Shown here: positions 6,064 to 13,431 of the stretch, in pieces
How positions within the stretch are numbered: the stretch's first letter is position 1
Layout: each line of letters begins with the position of its first letter
From: an uncultured Collinsella sp.
GTDB taxonomy: Bacteria > Actinomycetota > Coriobacteriia > Coriobacteriales > Coriobacteriaceae
Length of the DNA: 24,075 nucleotides
Reading direction: 5' to 3'
Assembly: GCA_900544845.1 (NCBI GenBank)
Contig: UQWV01000032.1
Coordinates: forward strand, 1-24,075
Translations under genes and position numbers: made by a program
The notes under the pieces: generated by a model
Seen by the model: the letters and a program-made list of their open reading frames with translations, nothing else
The model's database searches: none
What the model was told of the DNA's origin: nothing

Positions 6064-6726
6064 ATGTCCGAAAAGAGTGCCCTGTTCATGGCGCGCACGA
6101 CGCGCTTCCACGAGTTTGCCCGCAGCCTGACGACCACCCTGGGTGTCGAGGTGAGCCTGGCTACCCCCGATTCGCCGACCGCAGCGCACGACTTTGACCT
6201 GCTGATCCTCGATTCCGACGGTATTCGCAGCGACCGCATCGATCAGATTGCCAAGTGGCTCGACGATCGCGGCGGTGTTCCCATGCTGGTGATCGTCGAC
6301 GACGAGGCGCTCGGCACCCTGCGCCTGCCGAATCACGCGCATGCCGACTTTGTATGCCCCACGGCGACGCCAAACGAGCTCAAGGCTCGTGCGCAGCGCT
6401 TGATGGGCGAGGAGGAGACCGTCACCGCTGATGACGTGCTCAACATCGATAACCTCGAGATCAACCTGGCCACCTACCAGGTGACGCTCGATGATGAGCC
6501 CATCGACCTGACGCTGATGGAGTACTCGCTGCTGAGCTTTTTGGCGACGCACCCCAACCGCGCCTACAGCCGCGAGGTGCTGCTGCACCGCGTGTGGGGC
6601 TTCGAGTACTGCGGCGGCACGCGTACCGTCGACGTGCACATCCGACGCATCCGCTCCAAGGTGGGCCCGCAGATTGCGGCACACATCACCACCGTCCGCG
6701 GCGTGGGCTACCTGTTTAAGGACTAG
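6064..6726 (+). CDS. GlnR-like OmpR-family response regulator (atypical receiver)
   Basis: A 220-residue regulator. Residues 1-115 form a receiver-like domain and 125-220 an OmpR/PhoB winged helix (LTLMEYSLLSFLATHPNRAY, HRVWGF, GGTRTVDVHIRRIRSKVG, TVRGVGYLF). The C-terminal domain closely resembles that of actinobacterial GlnR. In the receiver, Asp50 occupies the phospho-acceptor place (LLILD), but the acidic pair at the end of strand 1 is absent (ALFMART) and no lysine is seen in the KPF position. Phosphorylation-independent control, as known for GlnR, is therefore likely. No histidine kinase lies nearby. GGAGG at 6054-6058 sets the start at 6064. The gene is very probably co-transcribed with the GS homologue, which suggests a nitrogen-responsive unit. 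Confidence 0.82.
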   Translation: MSEKSALFMARTTRFHEFARSLTTTLGVEVSLATPDSPTAAHDFDLLILDSDGIRSDRIDQIAKWLDDRGGVPMLVIVDDEALGTLRLPNHAHADFVCPTATPNELKARAQRLMGEEETVTADDVLNIDNLEINLATYQVTLDDEPIDLTLMEYSLLSFLATHPNRAYSREVLLHRVWGFEYCGGTRTVDVHIRRIRSKVGPQIAAHITTVRGVGYLFKD

Positions 6727-6730
6727 ATTT

Positions 6731-6767
6731 CCACCACAAAGGGGACAGGCACCTTTGTGGTGGTTTT
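6731..6767. repeat. Palindromic repeat family B, copy 1 (also terminator-like)
   Basis: CCACCACAAAGG at 6731-6742 and CCTTTGTGGTGG at 6752-6763 are perfect complements around the loop GGACAGGCA, followed by TTTT. It starts four bases after the regulator's stop. Three more copies lie at 21055, 22640 and 23603. The TTTT tail makes it a plausible terminator for the GS/GlnR-like operon. Confidence 0.8.
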
Positions 6768-6881
6768 ACCGCAGGTACGCGTCCCTTTCGGGTTTGCAAC
6801 AGAACTTAAGCCTTCCTAAAAGATTGCGTTCTCATACACGTGTGCCCGCATATTGGGGTACAACTCAACGTGAACAATGAT

Positions 6882-6908
6882 GGCCCGCCACATGTTTGGC
6901 GGGCCTTT
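6882..6908 (+). terminator. Hairpin in the leader of the HtrA-like gene
   Basis: GGCCCGCC at 6882-6889 pairs perfectly with GGCGGGCC at 6898-6905 over an eight-base loop and is followed by TTTGGTTATT. It ends 13 bases before the Shine-Dalgarno of the protease gene. It could be a weak terminator or attenuator, or it could close a short upstream transcript; a confident promoter for the protease was not found. Confidence 0.5.
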
Positions 6909-6934
6909 GGTTATTAGACGAAAGGATCGCAGCT

Positions 6935-8398
6935 ATGAGCGAGTACGATTCCCAGCGTCCCCAGGATGCGGGCAACGCCGGCGAGACCCAGCAGCAGCCG
7001 CGCGTGCAGGTGGAGTCGACGCCTGCCGGTGGCAACAACATTCCCTATGTGCAGGCCTACGACACGCAGACCGGCAAGCCGCTGGGTAGTCAGCAGGTCG
7101 TGAACAGGCACACGGTGGTCAAGACCAAGACCAAAAAGCTGCCGATCTTTATTACGGCACTCGCCGGTTGTGCTTGCGGAGCCCTGCTGGTCATCGCGCT
7201 TATCATGAGCGGTACGCTCGATATCGGCGGCGGCAAGAATGCCGTGACGGCGGGCGCTTCGGGCTCGTCGACGCAAAAGATCACAATCGACTCCGAGGAC
7301 ACCACGTTGGCAGAGGCCGTCTCTGCCAAGGCACTGCCCTCCGTGGTTTCCATTACCGCTACCTCGAGCGGCAGCCAGAGCAATACGCTTTCGCAGTCTG
7401 CCGACGAGTCGAACAGCTCGGGTAGCGTTGGCTCGGGCGTGGTGCTCGACACCGAGGGCCACATCCTCACCAACAACCACGTGGTCGACGGCTATGACCA
7501 GTACGTGGTGACCATGGACGATGGCACCACCTACGAGGCTGAGTTCGTGGGCAACGATGCCTCGAGCGACCTCGCCGTTATTAAGCTCAAGGACGCCGAC
7601 TCCTCCAAGCTCACCCCGATCGAGATCGGTGACTCCTCCAAGCTCAACGTGGGCGAGTGGGTCATGGCGATCGGCTCGCCGTTCGGTAACGAGCAGTCTG
7701 TCTCCACCGGTATCGTGTCGGCGCTGTATCGCTCCACGGCCATGAGCTCTACCAGCGGTAACACCATCTATGTCAACATGATCCAGACCGATGCTGCCAT
7801 CAATCCGGGCAACTCCGGTGGCGCGCTCGTCAACGATAACGGCGAGCTCGTGGGCATCAACTCGCTCATCGAGAGCTACTCGGGCTCCAGCTCGGGCGTT
7901 GGTTTTGCCATTCCGGTCAACTACGCCAAGAACATCGCCGACCAGATTATCGACGGCAAGACGCCGGTTCATCCGTACCTGGGCGCCACGCTTTCGAGCG
8001 TCAACGCGCTCAACGCCCGCACCAACAAGCTGAGCACCGATAGCGGTGCGTATGTGGCGAGCGTTGTCGAGGACGGTCCTGCTGCCAAGGCCGGCATCCA
8101 GGAGGGCGACGTCATCACCAAGCTGGGCGATGACGAGATCACGAGCGCCGATGGCCTGATCATTGCGCTGCGCAGCCACGAGGTGGGCGAGAAGGTCGAG
8201 ATCACGCTCATGCGCGGCAAGGACGAGAAGAAGGTCACCGTCGAGCTGGGCTCCGACGAGGAACTGCAGAACCAGCAGCAAAACGATAGCTCGACCGACA
8301 CCGGCAACGGCGGCATCACCGACGAGCAGCTGCGTCAGTACCTGGAGGAGCTGCTGGGCCAGCAGGGCCAAGGCCAAGGCTACGGTCAGGGTTACTAA
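6935..8398 (+). CDS. HtrA/DegP-type serine protease with PDZ domain, membrane-anchored
   Basis: A 487-residue trypsin-like protease that should degrade or process misfolded proteins outside the membrane. Layout: hydrophilic cytoplasmic N-terminus rich in Gln (1-68), one transmembrane helix (about 70-92), a Ser/Thr-rich linker, then the protease domain with His182 (TNNHVV), Asp212 (SSDLAVIKL) and Ser294 (NPGNSGGAL). A PDZ domain covers about 348-440, with GPAAKAGIQEGDVI as its core. The C-terminus is a Gln/Asp/Ser linker ending in a short Gly-Gln-Tyr tail. AAAGGA at 6921-6926 sets the start at 6935 rather than the upstream ATG at 6896, which lies inside the leader hairpin. All catalytic residues are present. 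The gene appears monocistronic, with a terminator directly downstream. Confidence 0.93.
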   Translation: MSEYDSQRPQDAGNAGETQQQPRVQVESTPAGGNNIPYVQAYDTQTGKPLGSQQVVNRHTVVKTKTKKLPIFITALAGCACGALLVIALIMSGTLDIGGGKNAVTAGASGSSTQKITIDSEDTTLAEAVSAKALPSVVSITATSSGSQSNTLSQSADESNSSGSVGSGVVLDTEGHILTNNHVVDGYDQYVVTMDDGTTYEAEFVGNDASSDLAVIKLKDADSSKLTPIEIGDSSKLNVGEWVMAIGSPFGNEQSVSTGIVSALYRSTAMSSTSGNTIYVNMIQTDAAINPGNSGGALVNDNGELVGINSLIESYSGSSSGVGFAIPVNYAKNIADQIIDGKTPVHPYLGATLSSVNALNARTNKLSTDSGAYVASVVEDGPAAKAGIQEGDVITKLGDDEITSADGLIIALRSHEVGEKVEITLMRGKDEKKVTVELGSDEELQNQQQNDSSTDTGNGGITDEQLRQYLEELLGQQGQGQGYGQGY

Positions 8399-8425
8399 CG
8401 AGCCGCTCCACACACATCGAAGCCA

Positions 8426-8464
8426 GAGGGGCTGTCCCGCCATGCGTGGGACAGCCCCTCTTTT
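8426..8464 (+). terminator. Intrinsic terminator after the HtrA-like gene
   Basis: GAGGGGCTGTCCC at 8426-8438 pairs perfectly with GGGACAGCCCCTC at 8448-8460 over a nine-base loop, followed by TTTT at 8461-8464. Confidence 0.88.
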
Positions 8465-8631
8465 CATAATGATCCCCCAGGGACGGAGGAAAACAGATCA
8501 GTTTGAGCTGGCGAGCTGGTTCACACCGGCCCGACGGCTGCCGATTCGGTGCGGTTTGAGACCGCTATTCGGCCCCGTTGCGACCGGTGGTACTCTTGTA
8601 TCCGTTTGAAATCGAGCGAAGGAGTGCCGCT

Positions 8632-10860
8632 ATGGAGCAATCGAGCCTGTTTGGTGACGGCGTGGACATCGATACCGAAACGCCCGCGAGCGCGGATGCC
8701 GCTGCACCGACCGATGCCCGCGCCAAGGCGGCGGCACGCGCGGCCGAGCTGCGCCACGAGCTCGATTACCACGCCTATCGCTATTACATGCTCGATGCAC
8801 CCGAGATCACGGATGCCGCCTTCGACAAAATGCTCGTTGAGCTGCAGGAGATCGAGGCGGCCTATCCCGATCTGGTGACGCCCGACAGCTATACCCAGCG
8901 CGTGGGCGGCTACGTGAGCGAACAGTTTACGCCGGTCACGCACATGGCACGCATGTATTCCATGGACGATGCCATGGATCTGGATGAGCTCGACGCATGG
9001 CTCCAACGCACCGAGGATGCACTTGGTGCCGGCAGCGTCACCTATACCTGCGAGCTTAAGATCGACGGCTTGGGTGTGGCGCTTACCTACCAAAACGGCA
9101 CCTTCGTGCGCGCAGCCACGCGCGGCGACGGTACCACGGGCGAGGACGTGTCGCTCAACGTACGTACCATCAAGGACGTGCCCATGCACCTGTCCGAGCC
9201 GGCGCTCGCTCACATGGGTGCCGATCGCGAGCGTACAATCGAGGTCCGCGGCGAGGTCTACATGCCCAAGGGTAGCTTTGTGCGCCTGAACGACGAGGCC
9301 GATGCCGAGGGCCGCGACCCCTTCGCCAACCCGCGTAACGCCGCTGCCGGGTCCTTGCGCCAGAAGGATCCCAAGGTTACGGCGCGTCGCGACTTGGCCA
9401 CCTTTATCTACGCCATCGCCGATACCGACCCGTTGCACGTCCATAGCCAGCGTGAGTTCCTCGATTGGCTGCGCAGCGCCGGCTTTAGCGTCAACCCCAA
9501 CGTGGCCCGCTGCGCCACGCCGGCCGAGGTCCACGAGTTCTGCGCCCAGGCGCTCGAGCATCGCGGCGACCTAGACTACGACATCGACGGCGTGGTCGTA
9601 AAGGTCGACAGCTTTCAGCAGCAGCTCGACCTGGGCTTTACCGCCCGTGCACCGCGCTGGGCCATCGCCTTTAAGTTTCCGCCCGAGGAAAAGCAGACCA
9701 TCCTGCGCGAGATTCGCATCCAGGTGGGCCGCACCGGTGTGCTCACGCCGGTCGCGGAGTTCGATCCGGTGACGGTCGCCGGCTCCACCATCGCGCGCGC
9801 CACGCTGCACAACATCGACGAGATCCGCCGCAAAAACGTGCGCGAGGGCGACACCATCATCGTGCACAAGGCGGGCGACGTGATCCCCGAGGTCGTGGGT
9901 CCGGCGCTCGACAAGCGGCCGGCCGATTCTGTCGACTGGCAGATGCCCGAGGTCTGCCCCGTGTGCGGCAGCCCCGTGGTGCACGAGGACGGCGAGGTCG
10001 CCTACCGTTGCGTTTCCATCGACTGCCCCGCGCAGCTCAAGGAACGCCTGCTCCACTGGGTGAGCCGCGGCTGCATGGACGTCGACGGCCTGGGTGACGA
10101 GATCGTCGACAAGATGATCGCCGCCGGCCTGATCCACGACGTCGCGGACTTCTACCAGCTTACGGTCGACGACATCGCCGGCCTGGACACGGGCCGCGTG
10201 TACGCGAGCTCCAACAGCAAAAAGGGCGTCAAGAAGGGCGACCCCATTCCGGTTGGTCTCAAGACGGCCGAGAAGATTGTCGCCGAGCTCAACAAGTCCA
10301 AGAGCCAGCCGCTCGGGCGTGTGCTGTTTGCCCTGGGTATTCGCCATGTTGGCAAGAGCGTGGGCGAGGTTATTGCCGAGCGATTCCTGTCGATCGACAA
10401 ACTCGTTCTGGCGAGCGAGGAAGACATCGCCGAGTGCGAGGGCATCGGTCCCAAGATCGCGGCGAGCGTCAAACAATTCCTGGCCGTGCCCGAGAACCTT
10501 GCCGTGCTGGAGCGCCTGCGCCAGGCGGGCCTGTCGCTCGAGGTCGACCTGGGCGCCGCCCATGCGCAGGCTGCAGCCGATGCCGGCGTAGCAGGCGAGC
10601 TCGCCGACGCGCAGCCACTCGCGGGCCTGACGTTTGTGTTGACCGGTACGCTCGTCAACCGCACGCGCGACGAGGCGGGCGCCGCGCTCAAGGTGCTCGG
10701 CGCCAAGGTTTCGGGCAGTGTATCGAAGAAGACGAGCTACCTGGTCGCCGGTCCCAAGGCGGGCTCCAAACTCACCAAGGCCGAGCAGCTGGGCGTGCCC
10801 GTGCTGGACGAGGATGCGCTCGAGCAGATTCTCGCTACCGGTGAGGTGCCCCAGGCTTAA
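8632..10860 (+). CDS. ligA: NAD+-dependent DNA ligase
   Basis: A 742-residue LigA that seals nicks in duplex DNA during replication and repair, using NAD+. The Ia domain (about 36-110, LRHELDYHAYRYYMLDAP) binds NMN. The adenylation domain carries the KIDG motif with Lys143 as the AMP-accepting residue, and RGDGTTGED and FKFPPEE farther on. An OB fold follows (about 355-435), then a zinc finger with Cys442, Cys445, Cys460 and Cys465, a helix-hairpin-helix domain (about 480-625) and a C-terminal BRCT domain (about 662-742). The protein is somewhat longer than the usual roughly 670 residues because of an Ala-rich N-terminal extension (1-35), a lysine-rich insert near 522-540 and an Ala-rich linker before BRCT. 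GAAGGAG upstream supports ATG 8632. It stands alone between two terminators. Confidence 0.97.
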   Translation: MEQSSLFGDGVDIDTETPASADAAAPTDARAKAAARAAELRHELDYHAYRYYMLDAPEITDAAFDKMLVELQEIEAAYPDLVTPDSYTQRVGGYVSEQFTPVTHMARMYSMDDAMDLDELDAWLQRTEDALGAGSVTYTCELKIDGLGVALTYQNGTFVRAATRGDGTTGEDVSLNVRTIKDVPMHLSEPALAHMGADRERTIEVRGEVYMPKGSFVRLNDEADAEGRDPFANPRNAAAGSLRQKDPKVTARRDLATFIYAIADTDPLHVHSQREFLDWLRSAGFSVNPNVARCATPAEVHEFCAQALEHRGDLDYDIDGVVVKVDSFQQQLDLGFTARAPRWAIAFKFPPEEKQTILREIRIQVGRTGVLTPVAEFDPVTVAGSTIARATLHNIDEIRRKNVREGDTIIVHKAGDVIPEVVGPALDKRPADSVDWQMPEVCPVCGSPVVHEDGEVAYRCVSIDCPAQLKERLLHWVSRGCMDVDGLGDEIVDKMIAAGLIHDVADFYQLTVDDIAGLDTGRVYASSNSKKGVKKGDPIPVGLKTAEKIVAELNKSKSQPLGRVLFALGIRHVGKSVGEVIAERFLSIDKLVLASEEDIAECEGIGPKIAASVKQFLAVPENLAVLERLRQAGLSLEVDLGAAHAQAAADAGVAGELADAQPLAGLTFVLTGTLVNRTRDEAGAALKVLGAKVSGSVSKKTSYLVAGPKAGSKLTKAEQLGVPVLDEDALEQILATGEVPQA

Positions 10861-10882
10861 GGCATTGATAGCCAGATAGAAG

Positions 10883-10923
10883 AACCGCCCGGAGAGCTTA
10901 ACGCTTTCCGGGCGGTTTTTATT
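10883..10923. terminator. Bidirectional terminator between ligA and the merR-type gene
   Basis: AACCGCCCGGA at 10883-10893 pairs with TCCGGGCGGTT at 10907-10917, and the inner bases GAGC/GCTT extend the stem. TTTTTATTT follows on the plus strand. The minus-strand gene's TAA (10919-10921) lies within the T-run, so the same hairpin serves both convergent genes. Confidence 0.88.
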
Positions 10924-11767
10924 TGGATGCGGTAACAGGCACCGTGATCTGCGTCACGTAGGTCGCCGGGTCGTCGCTGATGATGTCGTCGATGAGGGCG
11001 ATTTCGCGTGAGGGGCCGGCAGGGGACAGGTTGCGCTCGTGCATGTAATCGAGTAGGCGTTCGTAGCGCGGGGCCGCCTGCCCGTGCGTGCCGCGGAAGC
11101 TAATGGTCAGACACCGTGCGGCGGGCCGAACTTCGACGTCTCCCAGGTAGTCGTCCGTGTCATCGAGCAGCAGAAAGACCTCGTCGTAGCCATCAAAGTC
11201 GCTGGCGGCAAGGCGCTCGGGTGAGATGCCCACGCCCAGATTGCCGGGAAAGACGAAGGTCTCGTGCTGTCCTTTTTGCAGCTGGCGAATCTGCCACTCC
11301 AGCGCATAGGCGTCGGTGGGGTTGACACGTTCGCGCAGTACGGCGCATCGAAGCTCGGGTGCCTCGGTCTCGCGGATGGTGTCGAGTTCGGCATTCAAAG
11401 CGTCTCGCAACAAGACAAGCCGGTCATCGATCTTGCGCGAGACGCGCTCCAGTTCGCGGCGCTTGCGTTCGATGAGCTCCTGCTGCTGGGCCAGTTGGCG
11501 CTGCATTAGATTCACGTCGCGCGTGGCGACAAACTCGCGTATCTGCGCCAGCGGCAAGTCAAGAACGCGCAGGTTGCTGATGGTGTTGAGGGTGGAGAGC
11601 TGTCGCGCTCCGTAGTAGCGATAGCCGCTCGTAGGGTCGATATGCGCCGGCTCCAGCAGGCCCAGCTGCTCGTAATGACGCAGTGTGCCCACGCTCAGGT
11701 TAAACAGGCGCGCCACCTCACCAATGCGGAGCAGGCCGTCGGTATGTTCGCTGGATGTGTCGGTCAC
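10919..11767 (-). CDS. MerR-family regulator with C-terminal effector-binding (GyrI-like) domain
   Basis: A 282-residue BmrR-like regulator. The MerR helix-turn-helix and wing occupy about 12-80 (LLRIGEVARLFNLSVGTLRH, then DPTSGYRYYGARQLSTL). A dimerisation coiled coil runs about 85-130 (QQQELIERKRRELERV). The rest, about 135-282, is a GyrI-like effector domain of the type that binds drugs or lipophilic cations. The start is GTG at 11767, with AAAGGAG seven bases upstream. It follows the MATE exporter by 55 bases on the same strand, and a MerR-type promoter lies ahead of that exporter. It therefore likely senses the transporter's substrate and controls the pair, including itself. The ligand is unknown. 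Confidence 0.88.
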   Translation of the reverse strand: MTDTSSEHTDGLLRIGEVARLFNLSVGTLRHYEQLGLLEPAHIDPTSGYRYYGARQLSTLNTISNLRVLDLPLAQIREFVATRDVNLMQRQLAQQQELIERKRRELERVSRKIDDRLVLLRDALNAELDTIRETEAPELRCAVLRERVNPTDAYALEWQIRQLQKGQHETFVFPGNLGVGISPERLAASDFDGYDEVFLLLDDTDDYLGDVEVRPAARCLTISFRGTHGQAAPRYERLLDYMHERNLSPAGPSREIALIDDIISDDPATYVTQITVPVTASK

Positions 11768-11822
11768 GGTATTGCTCCTTTCGGCAAAAGCGGGACAGGG
11801 CAGCTAAGCTCGTGTCGCCCCG

Positions 11823-13169
11823 CTAGGCCACCAGCTTGTCAAAAGCCCCGCGCCGGTTGAGCACGGTAAACGCGACAACACAGATGACTGCCGACAGAAT
11901 CGACCCGCACGGCGAAGCGATGCCCATGGGAAACAGCGTGTCGGAATAGGCGTTCGACAGCAGCCACGCGCCCGGCACGCGAATGAGCGCCACGGCCAGC
12001 ACGTTGTGCGCAAAGCCGATGTAGCTCTTGCCGTATGCAGCGAAAAAGCCGCTATAGCAGATGTGGATGCCGGCAAAGATTGCATCGAAAATGTAGCTGC
12101 GCATATAGCCGGTACCGGCCGCGACTACCGCGGCGTCCTTGGCAAAAAAGCCGATAAACGCCGGTGCCACCAGCCACATCAGCACCGTGATCAGGCAGCC
12201 GTACACCACCGAGATGGTCATGGCGTCTTTGAGCACCTGACGCGCGCGGTCGCCCTTGCCCGCGCCGGCATTTTGCGCCGTGAGCGCGCTGACGGTGGCG
12301 CCCATGGAACTCGGCACAATGAACAAAAAGCTGATCATCTTCTCGACCAGGCCCACGGCGGCGGCGTCGACGAGCCCTCGGTGGTTGGCGATGACGGTGA
12401 TAAACATAAACGCCACCTGGATGCAGCCGTCCTGCACGGCCACGGGCACGCCGATCTTAAGAATGCTGCCGAGCACCTCGGGCTGGGGGCGCAGGTCGCT
12501 GCGCTTAACGTGGATGTTCGTGCGGCGGCTCTTGAGCCAGACGAGCGCGAGGGCAACGCTGGCCGTCTGGGCGGTCACCGTGCCGAGCGCCGCGCCCACG
12601 GGGCCGAGCCCCATGTGTCCGATAAACAGAAAATCGAGCGCGATGTTGATGATGCACGCCACGCCGATCACGTACATGGGCGAGCGCGAATCGCCCAGCC
12701 CGCGAAAGATGGCCGAAAGAATGTTGTATGCGGCGATAAACGGAATGCCCATAAAGCAGATACGCAGGTAGGCGGCGGTGCCTTCGACTGCCTCGACCGG
12801 CGTGCCAATGAGTGTCACGATCTGCGGGCACAGTGCGAGCAGGACAGCGGCCAGCACCACCGAGACGCCCATAAAGAGCGTGATGGTGTTGCCGATGGCG
12901 GTCTCGGCGCGGTCAAACCGGCGCGAGCCAACGGCGTGGCCGACGATGACCGTCGTTCCCATGGCCAGACCCACAAGCGTCACGGTAATGATATAGAGCG
13001 TCTGCGCGCCGTTGCCCACGGCGGTGATGCCGGCAGCGCCGCTAAACTGCCCCATCATGTACAGGTCGGCCATACCGTAGAGCATCTGCAAAAAGTACGA
13101 GAGCATATAGGGCAGGGCAAAGACCGCGATGGTCTTGAGGACATTGCCGCGTGTGAGGTCGTGTTCCAT
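11823..13169 (-). CDS. MATE-family multidrug efflux transporter
   Basis: A 448-residue integral membrane exporter with the twelve hydrophobic segments expected of MATE (NorM/DinF-like) proteins that extrude drugs or cations by H+ or Na+ antiport. The N-terminus LTRGNVLKTIAVFALPYML and LQMLYGMADLYMMGQF are typical, and the second half repeats the pattern (GVPVAVQDGCIQVAFMFI). The ATG at 13169 fits the family N-terminus, although the Shine-Dalgarno is poor (GAAAGTGCC). It is the first gene of a two-gene unit with the MerR-type regulator. A divergent ABC exporter starts 262 bases away, so the locus concentrates efflux functions. Confidence 0.9.
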   Translation of the reverse strand: MEHDLTRGNVLKTIAVFALPYMLSYFLQMLYGMADLYMMGQFSGAAGITAVGNGAQTLYIITVTLVGLAMGTTVIVGHAVGSRRFDRAETAIGNTITLFMGVSVVLAAVLLALCPQIVTLIGTPVEAVEGTAAYLRICFMGIPFIAAYNILSAIFRGLGDSRSPMYVIGVACIINIALDFLFIGHMGLGPVGAALGTVTAQTASVALALVWLKSRRTNIHVKRSDLRPQPEVLGSILKIGVPVAVQDGCIQVAFMFITVIANHRGLVDAAAVGLVEKMISFLFIVPSSMGATVSALTAQNAGAGKGDRARQVLKDAMTISVVYGCLITVLMWLVAPAFIGFFAKDAAVVAAGTGYMRSYIFDAIFAGIHICYSGFFAAYGKSYIGFAHNVLAVALIRVPGAWLLSNAYSDTLFPMGIASPCGSILSAVICVVAFTVLNRRGAFDKLVA

Positions 13170-13211
13170 GGGCGGGGCACTTTCTGACTTGGTTCGTTTA
13201 GCTACCAGTGT

Positions 13212-13242
13212 AGTGAAAACCCTACAACGATTGTAGAGTCAA
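13212..13242 (-). promoter_or_regulatory. MerR-type promoter of the MATE-merR unit
   Basis: On the minus strand TTGACT (complement of 13237-13242) is separated by 19 bases from TTCACT (complement of 13212-13217). The overlong spacer contains the dyad CTACAACGATTGTAG (13222-13236; six-base arms, three-base centre). A 19-base spacer holding a dyad is the signature of MerR-activated promoters. The -10 is weak, as expected of a promoter needing DNA distortion. Confidence 0.6.
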
Positions 13243-13343
13243 GGTTTGTGTCGGCAGTGGGGCGAAAAAAGTCACGCTCGCGTTCATTTCCAATTGAATA
13301 CGGACGTGCGCCCTGCGAGCTTGGCGCCTGCGCTAGCCTTGCA

Positions 13344-13355
13344 GAAACCGATTTC
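13344..13355. promoter_or_regulatory. LacI-type operator upstream of the ABC exporter
   Basis: GAAACCGATTTC at 13344-13355 is exactly the reverse complement of the core at 3405-3416 near kdgK. It lies eight bases upstream of the -35 of the ABC promoter. It may be bound by the same LacI-family protein or by another member of that family; flanking bases differ from the kdg site. Confidence 0.45.
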
Positions 13356-13362
13356 GGAACAC

Positions 13363-13390
13363 TTGACACCGCCGCACGGCGCGCCATAAT
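13363..13390 (+). promoter_or_regulatory. Sigma-70-type promoter of the ABC exporter operon
   Basis: TTGACA at 13363-13368 and CATAAT at 13385-13390 with a 16-base spacer. Transcription would begin near 13397, about 35 bases before the GTG start. This is the best consensus promoter in the window. Confidence 0.75.
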
Positions 13391-13431
13391 ACGTGGGTTT
13401 GCGAACAACGTTTGATGGGGGATGAACCTGC

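Noticed and set aside
6914..8467. 517-codon minus-strand open frame opposite the protease
   Set aside because: It mirrors the HtrA-like gene and crosses its terminator; no domain is recognisable.
8465..8631. Promoter of ligA
   Set aside because: TTGCGA and TACTCT/TGTATC elements are present but no pair has acceptable spacing, so no promoter is called.
12006..13187. 393-codon plus-strand open frame opposite the MATE gene
   Set aside because: It is highly polar, rich in His/Asp/Arg, and antisense to a clear membrane transporter.
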